The notes below the pieces were generated by a model, which saw only the letters and a list, made by a program, of their open reading frames with translations, was not told the origin of the DNA and searched no databases. A program made the position numbers and the translations under genes. From positions 838,987,388-839,051,387 of the forward strand of contig NC_081411.1 in the NCBI RefSeq assembly GCF_030272615.1: 64,000 nt of DNA, written 5' to 3'. The stretch is from Cryptomeria japonica. Lineage: Eukaryota; Streptophyta; Pinopsida; Cupressales; Cupressaceae. Of this stretch, positions 12,106 through 23,363 are shown piece by piece (the stretch's first letter is position 1; each line of letters starts with the position of its first letter).

Positions 12106-13592
12106 CTATTCTGATAAAGGTGCTACTAGTTCAGATATAATCATTTTCACTGTCGATTCCTTCTCATGAACTCTGATTTGACTTCTATTCAGCTCATCCA
12201 CTAATTGTCCTACACTCAAAAGATTGTGCCTTAAACCTTCAACATAATAAACATTGTCAATATTGTTCTTACCATCCAATGATATAGTTCCTTTTCCTTT
12301 GATCATACATGTTTTGTCATCTCCAAATCTAACTAGACCACCATCAAATTCTCACAAAGATAGAAACTTCCCTTTATCTCCAGTCATATAATGTGAACAA
12401 CCACTGCCAATTACCCATTAATCCTTGTCCTCAATTTTAGCAGCAAGTGCCTTCTCTTCAAGTACATTCTCTTCTAGTGCTGAATTATCTTCCTTGATAG
12501 CTAGGAATATCCATTCCTTCCCATTGCCGGAACCACTAGCAGAGTCTTCTGCTGGTTCATCATCAAAATTAGTAATGTCTTCCTCATCCGCTATGTAGCA
12601 TGATTTATCTATATTTTTCTTGTACTTATACTTGTTCTGATATCCAGGGTTAGGCTTAAAAGATCTGTTAACTCTTTCTTCAAATTTTGAATTCCTTTCA
12701 GGACATCTAGATGCAAAATGACCAATCTTATTACATGCAAAACATTTAAAAGGTATTTTTCCTTCATACTTACTTCCTACCGATCCTTTAGGTACTCTTC
12801 TAGCAAATAGTGCTTCAATTTTCTCAAACTCGTCATCTTCTCTCTTCATATCTTCCAATTCCTTTGCATATAAATCTTTGCAATCTTTCTTACCAGTTGT
12901 AGATGTAGATGCATGAAAAGAAGGTTCAGTCTTCAAACTCCAGAAGGTCCAAATTCTTCAAGCTCAAAAGCATATAATTTGCCAATCAAGGTATCTTTGT
13001 TCATAGATGTATTAGACATTGTTCTCAACTCATTAATAGAAGTAGCCTTCATTTTGTAAGCCATTGGTAGGTCTCTCAGAATTTTAGAAACAATTTCATC
13101 TTCGCTCAAAGTTCCACCACAACATTGAATTCCCATAACAATCTCATTTATCCTTTCCATGAATGCAGTAATCCTTTCATCTTCTTCCATCTTCAGGTTT
13201 TCATATCTCACCCGGTAACCATCAAGCTTAACAATCTTCACTATAGGGTCACCTTCATTAAGAGTCTCCAATTTATCCCATATAGCCTTTCCCGATTATT
13301 TGTCGGTTAATCCGATTATTTGCTAATCAGAAAGTGCACACAAGAGGGATTCTCTTTCTTTGCAATCATTCTCAAGCTCCTTATCTAGGTTTTCCAAAGG
13401 AGGATTTCAAAATGCCGGATTATGAGGTGTGACACCATTCTGTATGATCTCCCAAATCTCCTTGCTAAGACATCTCAAATGAGTCTCCACCCGAATCTTC
13501 CATACTGTGTAATTTTTTCCATCAAGCCTAGGAATATCTCTCTGAAAGATAGCTCCAGATGAACTAGATGAACTTGAACTATTAGTCGCCAT
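12106..13592 (-). pseudogene. E3 copia gag and protease with catalytic Asp lost
   Basis: The gag N-terminus (13407-13592, MATNSSSSSSSSGAIFQRDIPRLDGKNYTVWKIRVETHL in part) is the usual copia gag start. The UBN2-type gag core lies at 12933-13271 (MEEDERITAFMERINEIV). A canonical CCHC knuckle, CFACNKIGHFASRC, lies within 12418-12936. The protease region follows a stop at 12418 and reads WVIGSGCSHYMTGDKG, where relatives have W-[IV]-I-D-S-G-C-S; the catalytic Asp is Gly. After LLSVGQLVDE the sequence jumps to a post-integrase linker. Frameshifts separate the pieces. Confidence 0.88.
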
Positions 13593-13637
13593 AGCATCTT
13601 ACTCAAGTGGTTAATCTTTCTGTAGAGAGGACCAAAT

Positions 13638-13650
13638 ATCTGATACCAAT
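13638..13650 (-). promoter_or_regulatory. E3 primer-binding site (tRNA-iMet)
   Basis: The minus strand reads ATTGGTATCAGATA directly inside the 5' LTR. TGGTATCAGA is the established plant initiator-Met tRNA complement. Confidence 0.9.
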
Positions 13651-14880
13651 TGTTAGACAGTTCAAATAACTAACAAGACAACTGAGAGGGGGGGGGGTAA
13701 ATCAATTGTCACAAATTACCAGAACCATTAGCAATTAAAGCTTTAATACCATAACCCAAAACATTAATACCAGAATGCTTAAACCAAATACTGAAATAGA
13801 AGTTAAACTAATTAAGAATAAACAATAATCACAGAATAAATACCATCCACATGACACCAAGATTTATATGTGGAAAACCTGGTAAAGGGAAAAACCATGG
13901 TGAGAAGCATACCCACAATGAGATAATACTTCTACAGTAAGTATGTGAATTACAATTGAGGGGCTTGGACTTGGAGGAAGGCCAATAGCCTAGAGCGCAC
14001 TGCTCATCACAAAAGGACCCTCACTGACTACATAGAAATCCAGACTACAATCCAGAGAAATGTTGAAATGCAAAAGATAACAACTCCTATGCTTGAGTAT
14101 AGTTCTAGTTAAGCTCAATACCAGAGGACTAAATCCTCTTACATAAACCCAATTCGATCTCCAATTATTGACCAAATCCTCTGCCTAAATGATATTACAT
14201 TATTTGCACATTACATATATCCATTTCCCTTTCCCATATCTGTGATCTACAATGAGATCTTACTTCTATATATACAAACCCTCGACCATAAACAATTAGG
14301 TCGACCACTAGACAATAAACCAATTACATAATTACAAAACATGTCGGCCTTAGACAAAACAAAAAAATATAACACATAAGATATATTGAAAATACACCAA
14401 GAGGTCCAATCCACACGCTTCATTAAACCGATCCATAACCTAGACCAATTGGGACCCAGTATAGGTCCACATGCTACAACAATGATCTTCATCCACCAAG
14501 TCTCGAACATGATCACCAACAACTTCTTGAAAATCCACTAGAAGATGCACCAACACCACTTATGTAATTCATCAAAGATCTTCATCAAAAGCTCTGTCGG
14601 TGAAACCCTCACCAGAACCAGAAGCCAAGCTTCTAAGCAAACAGGATAGCATCCGATCACCAAACCAAAACCAATTTATTGAATATGGGAATGAGTATCA
14701 TGAATAAGCTAATTCCATAACCAAACTATATCGGAGCCTGCCGGATCATGTCAGATCCAAATCAAACCACTCAATCTAACATGACCATGAGGGTGCCAGT
14801 AAAGCATCCAAACATCTAGTGTTGGCATCAATAACAAAACATCAGTGCAACACATAATCAATTCCTCTAAATGGCTAACA
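13651..14880 (-). repeat. E3 5' LTR
   Basis: 1230 bp, starts TGTTAGACAG and ends GGCTAACA. It differs from the partner LTR by visible scattered substitutions and small indels. It carries the same hairpin with a G-tract loop near 13677-13712. Confidence 0.93.
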
Positions 14881-15244
14881 ACCATTAATAGAAACACTTT
14901 CAATACCTCTAATAGCTGCACCATCTTCTTTGAAAAAATTTCACTAAACCTCCTTCATATTTCTTGAGATTAATAAACCTATCTTTATCACCAGTCATAT
15001 GATTTGAACATCCAAAGTCTATAATCCATGTATTCAATTCTATCTTAGCATGCAACACAATCTTGACCATTCTCTTTAATTTCGGTTTCTTCAAGGTATC
15101 CTCATCTTCAATTGCCAGAAACATGGATTATTCATTCAAATCATCATCAAGTTCATCTTCAGAGGTATGTTCCTCAATAAAACATAAGCCCTTCTCTCTT
15201 CTATTAAATTTGTGTTTCTTAGTTCTATTTTTCTTTTCATCATT
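14881..15244 (-). pseudogene. E1 copia protease fragment
   Basis: On the minus strand this reads an acidic linker (MFLAIEDEDTLKKPKLKRM) followed by the retropepsin start, TWIIDFGCSNHMTGDKDRF. The D-S-G triad reads D-F-G here. It joins in sense to the E1 piece at 8713 once E3 is discounted. The upstream gag would continue beyond 15244 but E4 interrupts it; the rest lies right of the window. Confidence 0.85.
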
Positions 15245-15513
15245 TGTTGGCATTTGACTGAACTGGTAAAGATTGTCATTGTTATGCAACCGGTATATGA
15301 TTAGTTAGTGATTGTGATGAAGAGATTGAGATTCATGTTTGATGACTAAGTTTTGTGTTGTCATTGATGTCAACAATGTTTTGTAGTCATCTAATTCTTT
15401 GAAGCCAATCGGTAAGGTATAAGTAGTACAAAAGACAGTTTTACAGAGAACCAGTAATTAGGATCTCAACCGGTAAACTGAGATAGAGGTGCATTCCGAC
15501 AACCGGTACAGGC
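15245..15513 (+). repeat. E4 5' LTR, segment 1 of 3
   Basis: 269 bp matching 56271-56525 of the 3' LTR by eye. It ends at ...CCGGTACAGGC, where E5 is inserted. The last five bases, CAGGC, are the E5 target duplication. Confidence 0.9.
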
Positions 15514-16433
15514 TGTAGACACCTAAAATTAATATTTAATTAATTTAAGATCGTCAACATAATTAATTAATTTAATTGTGTTATCCTTATTCTTCCGAGT
15601 GTTAATTAAATCCAATTTAATTAATCCTGTCACTATTGTCTAATAATTAATTTATCAAATTCTTCTAAAGTCCCTCCAATAATTATTTCCTCTAAGCCCA
15701 CTCAGTTAATTAATTTTAATTGATTAACCTAGTCATGTGATTCCTACAAATCACTTTTTCTAATCCCCACTTAACCTAATTAATCCTTCTAGAATCTCTC
15801 ATAATCATGCCTATCATTATCCTTCAATTTTAAATTCTCACTCATATCACATCAACATTGAGCCTCTCAAAGAAATTTAAATTTATTTGAATCCCTCCAT
15901 GCATCCTTTATTTTAGAATTTTTAATTCCTCATTTTGAAATTCAAATTTCCTTTCCCCCCTCTTCTTAAGGAGTTTTTATTTTCCCTTGATCCATGTCTT
16001 CCATCTTAAATCAATCTCATCCCTCCATAACCAAATAAATCTTGGCCCTTCATTGGCCTCCCCCAGTCTATAAATTGGAGGATCATTTCCTCAAAGGGAT
16101 CCACTTCTCATAACATTCTCATGCTGCCCCTTTATCTTCTATCTTCCTCCTATCATATCCTCATAATCCTTCAATCATCTAATCCAATTCATGTCATCTA
16201 TCCTCATCATTCAAATCCAATCCAAACCTATCTTGTTGAGCACTTGAAGAGCATTCCACACACCCATGAAGGACCAATCCACTCAAGTGAGGAAGGGGCA
16301 CATTCTTCACTTCACCGAAGGTCTAATACAAAGGAGAAGGCATGATAGCAAGGTATAAGTGGTTTATTATATGTTTGAATGTTTTATTTGAATACTAACC
16401 ATCAACCTTACATTGCTCATTTTCCCCTCTTCA
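15514..16433 (+). repeat. E5 5' LTR
   Basis: 920 bp, TGTAGACACC...CTCTTCA, very AT-rich at its start. A CTCAAGTGAGGAAGGGGCAC block lies near its 3' end. It aligns throughout with 22457-23363. Confidence 0.94.
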
Positions 16434-16452
16434 TTTTGGCATGCCTAGTGGG
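16434..16452 (+). promoter_or_regulatory. E5 putative primer-binding site
   Basis: TTTTGGCATGCCTAGTGGG directly follows the 5' LTR and matches the corresponding site of E2 closely. The tRNA is not assigned. Confidence 0.6.
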
Positions 16453-18558
16453 ACCAATGTCCCTAGAATTTAATTTTTTTTGGAGTTTTTGTGAGTTTTG
16501 TCTCACAAATGTCAGAACAACGTGAGCAACTACAAACTAGCATGACCACCACAAGATCAGCTTGAGCGTTACCTACTTTGCCGCATGTGCACACACTTTA
16601 GTGTGTGGGATTGGAGTTTGAAAATTTTTACCTGCCCTTTTGCAAGTCTGCAGATTAGCACGAGCATTGTGGGAACACCGTGTCCACCTGCAACATCCTC
16701 TCATTCATTCTTCCCTCTTTTATTCTTCCACCTTCTATCTTTATTCTAGAATTAGTACTTAAAAACACACTAAAAAGAAGAAAAACTTAAGAAATAAAAA
16801 AAATTTAGTTAATTTTGTAGTTAGCTATCTTTTTTATTTTGAAAGTGTCGCTTGAGCGTGAGCACTCTGTGAATAGCGCAGACACTTTGGCAGAATCCTA
16901 CCTATTTTTGAATTTTTAAAATTTTAAATTTTTGGTTGTGCTAACTTGCGTCAGTGCGAGCGCACGCATTTCAGCGTGACTGCCATTAGAACAACATGTC
17001 CACCTCAGGTATATTCTGCTTTTTTTGAATTTTGTAGTTGTTTGCATTTTCCATTTTTCTCTTTTTGCCCCCCTACAACATGTACAAATGCATTTCAGCT
17101 CCTGTGCAGGCACTTCAGTGCGAGTGTTTGCAGAACAGTGCAAGCATTGTTTCTACAAAAAATTGTCTATTAATTAATTTTTTGAGTTTTACAGGTCCTG
17201 CCCGAGCAGTCCAAGACATAAACAAAACTACTAATCTGATATTTTGTAGGTTGCCTAAGGAAATCCAACCAAACATTGTTTTTTTCTTAATCTTTTTTCT
17301 AGGCACCTAGATCTAATTAGGGGTAAAAGAACATCTGCTTGAAGTGTTTGAGAAAAGTGTGATAGTAGGAGAGTATGCCCCTGTCTATCTAGACAATAAA
17401 AAATCTAGACCTTTGGCACTTTTCTAGCTTGTTGTGTGCTTTCCCTTAGCGGACCCACCCTCTCGATTTTCTTAGGCATTGGTGAAAGGGGAATGACCCA
17501 AGTGAGTATAGCTAGACCTGGGCATTCTAACTCACTATAATAAATAGTCCTCTTGAGATGAAAGTTTCAGAGGAAGGAGTTATTTGAGAGTTCACTCTCA
17601 TATTGAGCACTTTGTAGGGCCCCTTGAGGTCTCAATCATGCTTGCGTAACATCTTTCTTAGTACTTCATAGGGCTATAGGCCTCAATCACGCTTGTGCGA
17701 CTACAAGAAGTAGTCTTTGAACGGAAATCCATACTAAGAGCTCTGGGATTAGAAGCCACCCAGTTCACCTTTGAAAGGTGGATAATATTTGTGCAAGGGA
17801 GATAGTAACTCCCCCAAGAGACTTGCCATTTCATGCCCCCATTAGCATTTGGAGTCGGTTAATACGATGTTGGGAATCCATTGCATGAGACCCAATGACC
17901 ATATTCTAATTAGCTATTGGGTGTGTACATGAGTCAACAAGCAAAGGTTTTCCTCCTCATCCAACTTCCTAGGATAGCACATTGTGTTTGGATTCTCTAT
18001 GTGCATTAGTGGCCAACATGTATTCATTGCTTGATATCTCTTGCCAAGTCCATCATTCCTCTAACAAATCAATCCTCCCTCTTTCCAAATTCCATCTTGT
18101 CATCATCAAATCTTTAATCCATTTCTATTTATCCAAGTAATTCTCCAATCCCCAATCCCCTTTCATCCATTCAAACAATCATCCTTACTCAACTAATATT
18201 TTTGTCTAAATCATTCATCTGACTTTGGGTAGCCTCCCCCTTTATTCTTCCTATTATCTATCCATTATTCCATAATCATTCTCCCTCTAATCCAATCAAA
18301 CCAATCCATCTTTCTTATTCGGTTATCCAATCCCTCATAAATCAATCATCTAATCTAATCCAATTAAATCCAATCCAATTCAATCCAATTCAATCCAATC
18401 TAACCCAATCCAATCCAATCAAGTCCTAATCCAAGGACCAATCCAATCAAATCAAGTCCAATCCAAATCAAATCTAATAAAATTCGACCCATCATCATTC
18501 TAAGCCAAGTCCTAATCCTCATATTCATCCAATTCGAATTTAATCATTCATTCGCAAT
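16453..18558 (+). other. E5 leader: degenerate repeats and conserved module
   Basis: The first part (about 16510-17160) has irregular repeats around GTGTCCACCT and GTGCGAGCGC-like words. From 17300 to 17960 it matches the E2 leader (minus strand, about 5130-5860), including ACTCACTATAATAAATAG and GAGAGTTCACTCTCA. From 17990 the sequence becomes C-rich and G-poor. No gene is supported. Confidence 0.7.
18290..18480 (+). repeat. Degenerate AATCC/AATTCAATCC repeat
   Basis: A run of imperfect CCAATCCAATTCAATCC units, mostly five- and ten-base periods, inside E5 just before its ORF. Confidence 0.85.
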
Positions 18559-20516
18559 ATGGCTACCCAGAATTTCAAAGCTTGGTATGAGTAGATTCTC
18601 AAGGAAGTTCACAAACTACCTCAACTTGCTTACCAATTCAATCCCATAACATCCCATCCATATATCATATCCCCATCCACTTCATCTCAACACACTATAT
18701 CCAATCCCAATCTATATCATATCTCTTACCCTTCCTTACCTTTGACAAGGGAAATCCATCTTATTCCCCATCTATATCTCCATATTATCCCTCATCCACA
18801 TATATACCTTGACCTCTCCTCCCATCTACATCCCAATCCCCATCCTTTTACAACACATTCATTACCTCTACTCCCCATCCAATTCCTTTACTCCATAGTT
18901 CTCCAAACATTAACCCTAATTCTCCAATCCATTATCCTAATCCTCCATCCAATCCTCATCCCCCATCTAATCCCCATCCTCCATATAATCCTAATCCCCC
19001 AAAATCTATATTATCCATATCCTCCAAATCCATCATCCATAATCTTATCCAAGACAAGATAGCAAAGGAGAAAAAATCCTCACCTCAAAACAAAGTTGCC
19101 AAGTCTCCTCAAGTCCTCCATCCACCCCAATCACCTCCACCTCGAAACAAATCTCAATACCCCAGACTTCATGATACCCCCATTCCTCCATCTACTCATA
19201 TTGAAGCTTCTATATCCTCCTCCATCATACCACCCCCACAACCCCAAACATACCAAAATCTTATTCCAAAGGATGCTAGCATAGAATCCTCTCCATCTCA
19301 TGATGCATCTCCCTCCACTCCATCTAATGATATCATTCCCTCTAGTTCCTCTCATGATCATATGATTCTTCTATCTAGCTCTCTCCCTCTATCACATGAT
19401 CCTCTCGCATCTCATGATCAAATCACCCCTTCCACTCCATCTCATGGTACCCTCCCTAATCAAGATCAAAGTATCCCTTCATCTCCATGTCATGATATCA
19501 ATCCATCTAAAGATCCTAATCTTCCTTCCACATCTCACCCCCCTCAAAATGGACTCACATTTTATGTCTAAAATAATAAGGGTCCTCAAGATAATGCTCA
19601 AGATGTTGGCACATCCTCTATTTCTGCTATATCCAAAAGTCCTTCATGAAAATCAAAATCCCATCATCCGCCATCATCCACATCCATTTTGGAACCCTAT
19701 ATTCCAAAGCTAAATCCTCCATTCCTTCCATCCATTTTGGGTCCTTACATCCCTCTATCCACCACTCCATCACCTCAAATAACCCCTAAATGAGATCAAC
19801 AAAGGCACACATCATTGAATGCCTCCCAACACTCTCCTTCCATCATCCTAGCATCCATAAAATCCCTAAATCATTCATCCTCATGCACCCGTACCATTGC
19901 TTTTGGAAGCAATTTGGATGCCCAATCTAAAAAGCATAAAGCTCAAAATCCACAAAAATCAAAGGATCCACATGTCCCCTCAAAATGACATGCTCAAAAG
20001 GAAAATATGATCCAAAGGAAAGAAAAATAAAAAAGGCCACAAAGGCCCCAAAAGAAAAAATCAAAAACTATGTGGATTCCCAAACTACTCAAAGAAGAAA
20101 TGCATCTCAAAGTAAAATCAAAATTAGCATCCAAACTTGCTAATCCAAAAAATGCCATCCATTCATAAGTCCTCCAATCTTCCATCTAACACTCCTCCAT
20201 CTTCAAAATCCATTTTGGGTCCTTATTTCCCAAAATCCACCATCCCAATTCCATCATCCCCTTCTTCTATTTTGGGTCTTCATGTCCCAAAATCCACACT
20301 TTATCCTCCATCTAATTCAAAACACTCTCCTCCACTACTCCAGCACCCTTCAAAGTGTGTGCCAATATTGATCTTCCACAAATTTTTCAAAACCCCATCC
20401 ATTATCCACCATCCATTTTTCACAATCCCAATATGTTAGTCCAATCCTTTACAAATTCTCATCTTCCATCCCCTAATCCATTTCATCTCCCCAAGTATTG
20501 TTACCAACATCTATGA
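18559..20516 (+). pseudogene. E5 orphan ORF, Pro/Ser/His-rich with W-I-P-K motif
   Basis: I do not recognise this protein. It begins near ATG 18559 (MATQNFKAWYE), passes through low-complexity NPHPPSNPHPP-type sequence, then SPSHDASPSTPSNDIIPSSS. The more conserved C-terminal third contains SILGPYIP, a basic stretch and KSKTMWIPKLLKEEM, and the frame ends PKYCYQHL. The same ordered landmarks occur in E8 (NLDAKYKSHKSRNPH, KSKTMWIPKRLLEA, NLASKVAIPPS). Several stops and at least one frameshift are present. There is no zinc finger, protease or RT. It may be a diverged gag or a novel element protein; function unknown. Confidence 0.65.
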
Positions 20517-20717
20517 GCATACCTCTAGTTCAAAGAAATACTAAGGGATACCATCCATGGAACTAGATGCTTGAGTCCTCCCTTCCTCCTTCATGCACTC
20601 ACTATCTTCCATATCCAATCATCCTCATCCTTGTCCATCCAAACTATTCCAAAAATTCAAAAAAATAAAAATTAAAAAGCCAAAATAAAAAAGTAAAGAA
20701 AAATAATTTCATCCAAT

Positions 20718-20795
20718 GGTGAAAACCACTTCTTGTGGTGCCTTGGGTAAGTACCATGATGAAAACTTGGAAAACAAGTGTCATGTGTAATCCCC
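20718..20795 (+). promoter_or_regulatory. E5 paired mini-hairpin motif
   Basis: Two GATGAAAAC/GGTGAAAAC units, each followed by a 4-bp stem with a 5-nt loop: CCAC-TTCTT-GTGG and CTTG-GAAAA-CAAG. They are separated by CCTTGGGTAAGTACCAT. The E8 counterpart at 44511-44590 keeps the layout with different stem bases. Function unknown. Confidence 0.6.
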
Positions 20796-20799
20796 TCAT

Positions 20800-22442
20800 C
20801 CTCTTGCACTCTACACTTGGGGGCAAGCTTCATCCATGAAATCCTCCCATCCATCTGCACCCTATCTAAGTCCATTCTCCTTTCCTAAATTTGATCTTGA
20901 CTATCCTATCCATATCCTCCATCTCATATCCCTCATCCCATCCAAATGCAATCCTCCATTTTCATCTTTGGTCTTGATCATATAGAGGAAAAATAATGTA
21001 TATGCATGCATTCTTTGGAACACACAAGCCTTAATACCTCTATCCATCCATATCCATTACACATTATCCTTCCATCTCATACATCTTTATCCACTATCCT
21101 TGCATCCTTAATTCCATTACCTCTAGTACGGGGAATTTCACTCCTTTGTAGCATAGTCCTTGGGTCTCCATCACCCTACCCTTCATCCCTCTATATCCTA
21201 TACATATCCATCCACTCAATCCATCTATCTCCTATCCAAGCAATCTCCCCATCCATCCATCCTCTTACCAAACCTTGGTTGTCCCTTGTCATTGGTTATA
21301 GTCAATCAAATCCTATCCACCAATCCACCCCATCATATCCAATTTATAATCCAATCCTATCTCATCCAATCATTTTCTCCATCTCTTTCAATTCAATCAT
21401 TAATCCCATCCCCAATCCCATTCTACTCAATCATCCATCCCCATTTTCATCCTATCTAATCATTTATCCTTCTTCCATCCTATCCAATCCATCAAACTAA
21501 GATTTTCCCATCTACTTGAGCTCACACTGTCTTGTGCCTAATCCAAGAACCCATCCATACTTTGCTAATCAAATCCAAGTGGCAATCCTCTCATCTACAG
21601 ACCTTGCACATCCAACTTGTCTTTTGTCATCCATCAATCTACCCACACCCTGCCCATCAGGATGAATCCTTCACATATCTGGTAGTTTATCCAAATCCAT
21701 CACCTGCCCATTGGGATGCATCCTTCCTTAGTCCAACAATTTATCCAAATCCATGTCCTACTCTTGGCAAGAGATGTCAGTTGGTCATGTGCATGTTTTT
21801 TGCATGCTTGAGCTTCTCACTTTAATTTTCATCTTGTGTCCTAGGACTATACTTATTCAGGACTGCCTTGATCATCCTATATCTTGGTATATCTTGTTCA
21901 GTGTATAATGGGGCATAGTTTTCATGGCATGGTGTGTTTGAAGGTTTTTCTTGTACAAACTGACAACCCTGCATTAGTGTTTATCAACACTTGCATGATT
22001 GTGTGCAAGGCATACCTATTTGACTGAGTGTCAGTCCATGCCTCAGATCTTCATATCATCCTGGTTCTTATAATCAGTGGTGTAGACTATCCATGGAAAT
22101 ATCAAACCTAGGTTTTCTCTCTATATGTTCTCAACAAGAATCCCATCCATTTATCATTTCTTTATCTCATTTCATTCACAAGACTCCAATCCATTCATTT
22201 ATTCCATCTTTCACCATCTTCATCCTTTCATCACCTAGTCTTCTAATCCAATTCAAGAGCATACCCATGTTCTTCGATCCTGCATGTCCTCTCGAGGGGG
22301 AATACAACTACTTCCTCATCATCCTTCCTCCTTGTCATTCTTCCACATCTTATGACTGAGGCATCATTCTACTAGTCCTTATCTTTTTCTTCCACTATGT
22401 TTTATTCTTCTTTGATATAACATCATTTCATGATGGTATATC
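20800..22442 (+). other. E5 3' untranslated region, C-rich and G-poor
   Basis: This region has only low-complexity open frames, dominated by ATCC/CATCC words. I see no gene here. It ends at the polypurine tract. Confidence 0.6.
21640..21765 (+). repeat. Tandem repeat of about 60 bp
   Basis: Two clear copies and a degraded third of a unit containing CACCTGCCCATTGGGATGCA and TTTATCCAAATCCAT, within the E5 3' region. Confidence 0.8.
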
Positions 22443-22456
22443 AAAAAGGGGCAAAA
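22443..22456 (+). promoter_or_regulatory. E5 polypurine tract
   Basis: AAAAAGGGGCAAAA directly before the 3' LTR, as needed for plus-strand cDNA priming. E8 has AAAGAGGGGCAAAA at the same place. Confidence 0.85.
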
Positions 22457-23363
22457 TATAGACACCTAAAATTAATATTTAATTAATCTAAGCTCATCAA
22501 CATAATGAATTAATTTAATTATGTTATCCTTATTCTTCTCAGTGTTAATTAAATCCAATTTAATTAATCCTGTCACTATTGTCCAATAATTAATTTATCA
22601 AATTCTTCTAAAGTCCCTCCAATAATTATTTCCTCTAAGCCCACTCAGTTAATTAATTTTAATTGATTAACCTAGTCATGTGATTGCTACAAATCATTTT
22701 TCCTAATCCCCACTTAACCTAATTAATCCTTCTAGAATCTCTCATAATCATGCTTATCATTATCCTTCAATTTTAAATTCCCACTCATATCACATTAACA
22801 TTGAGACTCTCAAAGAAATTCAAATTTCTTTGAATCCCTCCATGCATCCTTTATTTTGGAATTTTTAATTGCTCATTTTGAAATTCAAATTTCTTGTTTA
22901 TTTTCCAAAGGCACCCTTGATCCATGCCTTCCATCTTAAATGAATCTCATCCCTCCATAACCAAATCAATCTTGGCCCTTCATTGGCCTCCTCCAATCTA
23001 TAAATTGGAGGATCATTTCGTCAAAGCGATCCACTTCTCATAATATTCTCATGCTGCCCCTTTCTCTTCTATCTTCCTCATATCACATCTTCATAATCCT
23101 TCAATAATCTAATCTAATTCATCCCATCTATCGTCATCATTCAAATCCAATCCAAACCTATCTTGTTGAGCAATTGGAGAGAATTACACACACCCATCAA
23201 GGACCAATCCACTCAAGTGAGGAAGGGGCACATTCTTCACTTCAGTGAAGGTCTAATCCAAAGGAGAAGGCAAGATAGCAAGGTATAAGTGTTTTATTAT
23301 ATGTTTGAATGTTTTATTTGAATACTAACCATCAACCTTACATTTCTCATTTTCCCCTCTTCA
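22457..23363 (+). repeat. E5 3' LTR
   Basis: 907 bp. The first bases read TATAGACACC where the 5' LTR has TGTAGACACC, so the terminal G has become A. It ends CTCTTCA, followed by CAGGC. Confidence 0.94.

Larger units (their letters stand above)
8714..14880 (-). mobile_element. E3: Ty1/copia element lacking integrase, with target duplication ACCAT
   Basis: It is bounded by two 1.2 kb LTRs that start TGTTAGACAG and end GGCCAACA or GGCTAACA. The five bases before it (8709-8713) and after it (14881-14885) are both ACCAT. On the minus strand the order is LTR, tRNA-iMet primer site, gag, protease, RT, RNase H, polypurine tract, LTR. The sequence on either side rejoins the protease region of E1 in frame. 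Integrase is absent: only about 400 bp lie between protease and RT. Confidence 0.95.
15514..23363 (+). mobile_element. E5: non-autonomous LTR element with orphan ORF, target duplication CAGGC
   Basis: Two LTRs (15514-16433 and 22457-23363) flank a 6 kb interior. CAGGC occurs at 15509-15513 and 23364-23368. The interior has a primer site, a long leader, one decayed Pro/Ser/His-rich ORF and a polypurine tract. No gag finger, protease, RT or integrase motif was found. The uninterrupted target is visible in the E4 3' LTR at about 56520-56540. Confidence 0.95.

Noticed and set aside
18742-19062. His/Pro/Ile-rich open frame as a separate gene
   Set aside because: It is an ATCC-repeat frame within the decayed E5 ORF and has no independent start or motif.
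21006-21500. 164-codon Ser/Pro/Ile-rich frame in E5
   Set aside because: Low-complexity G-poor sequence keeps several frames open; there is no similarity to the E8 protein at this position.
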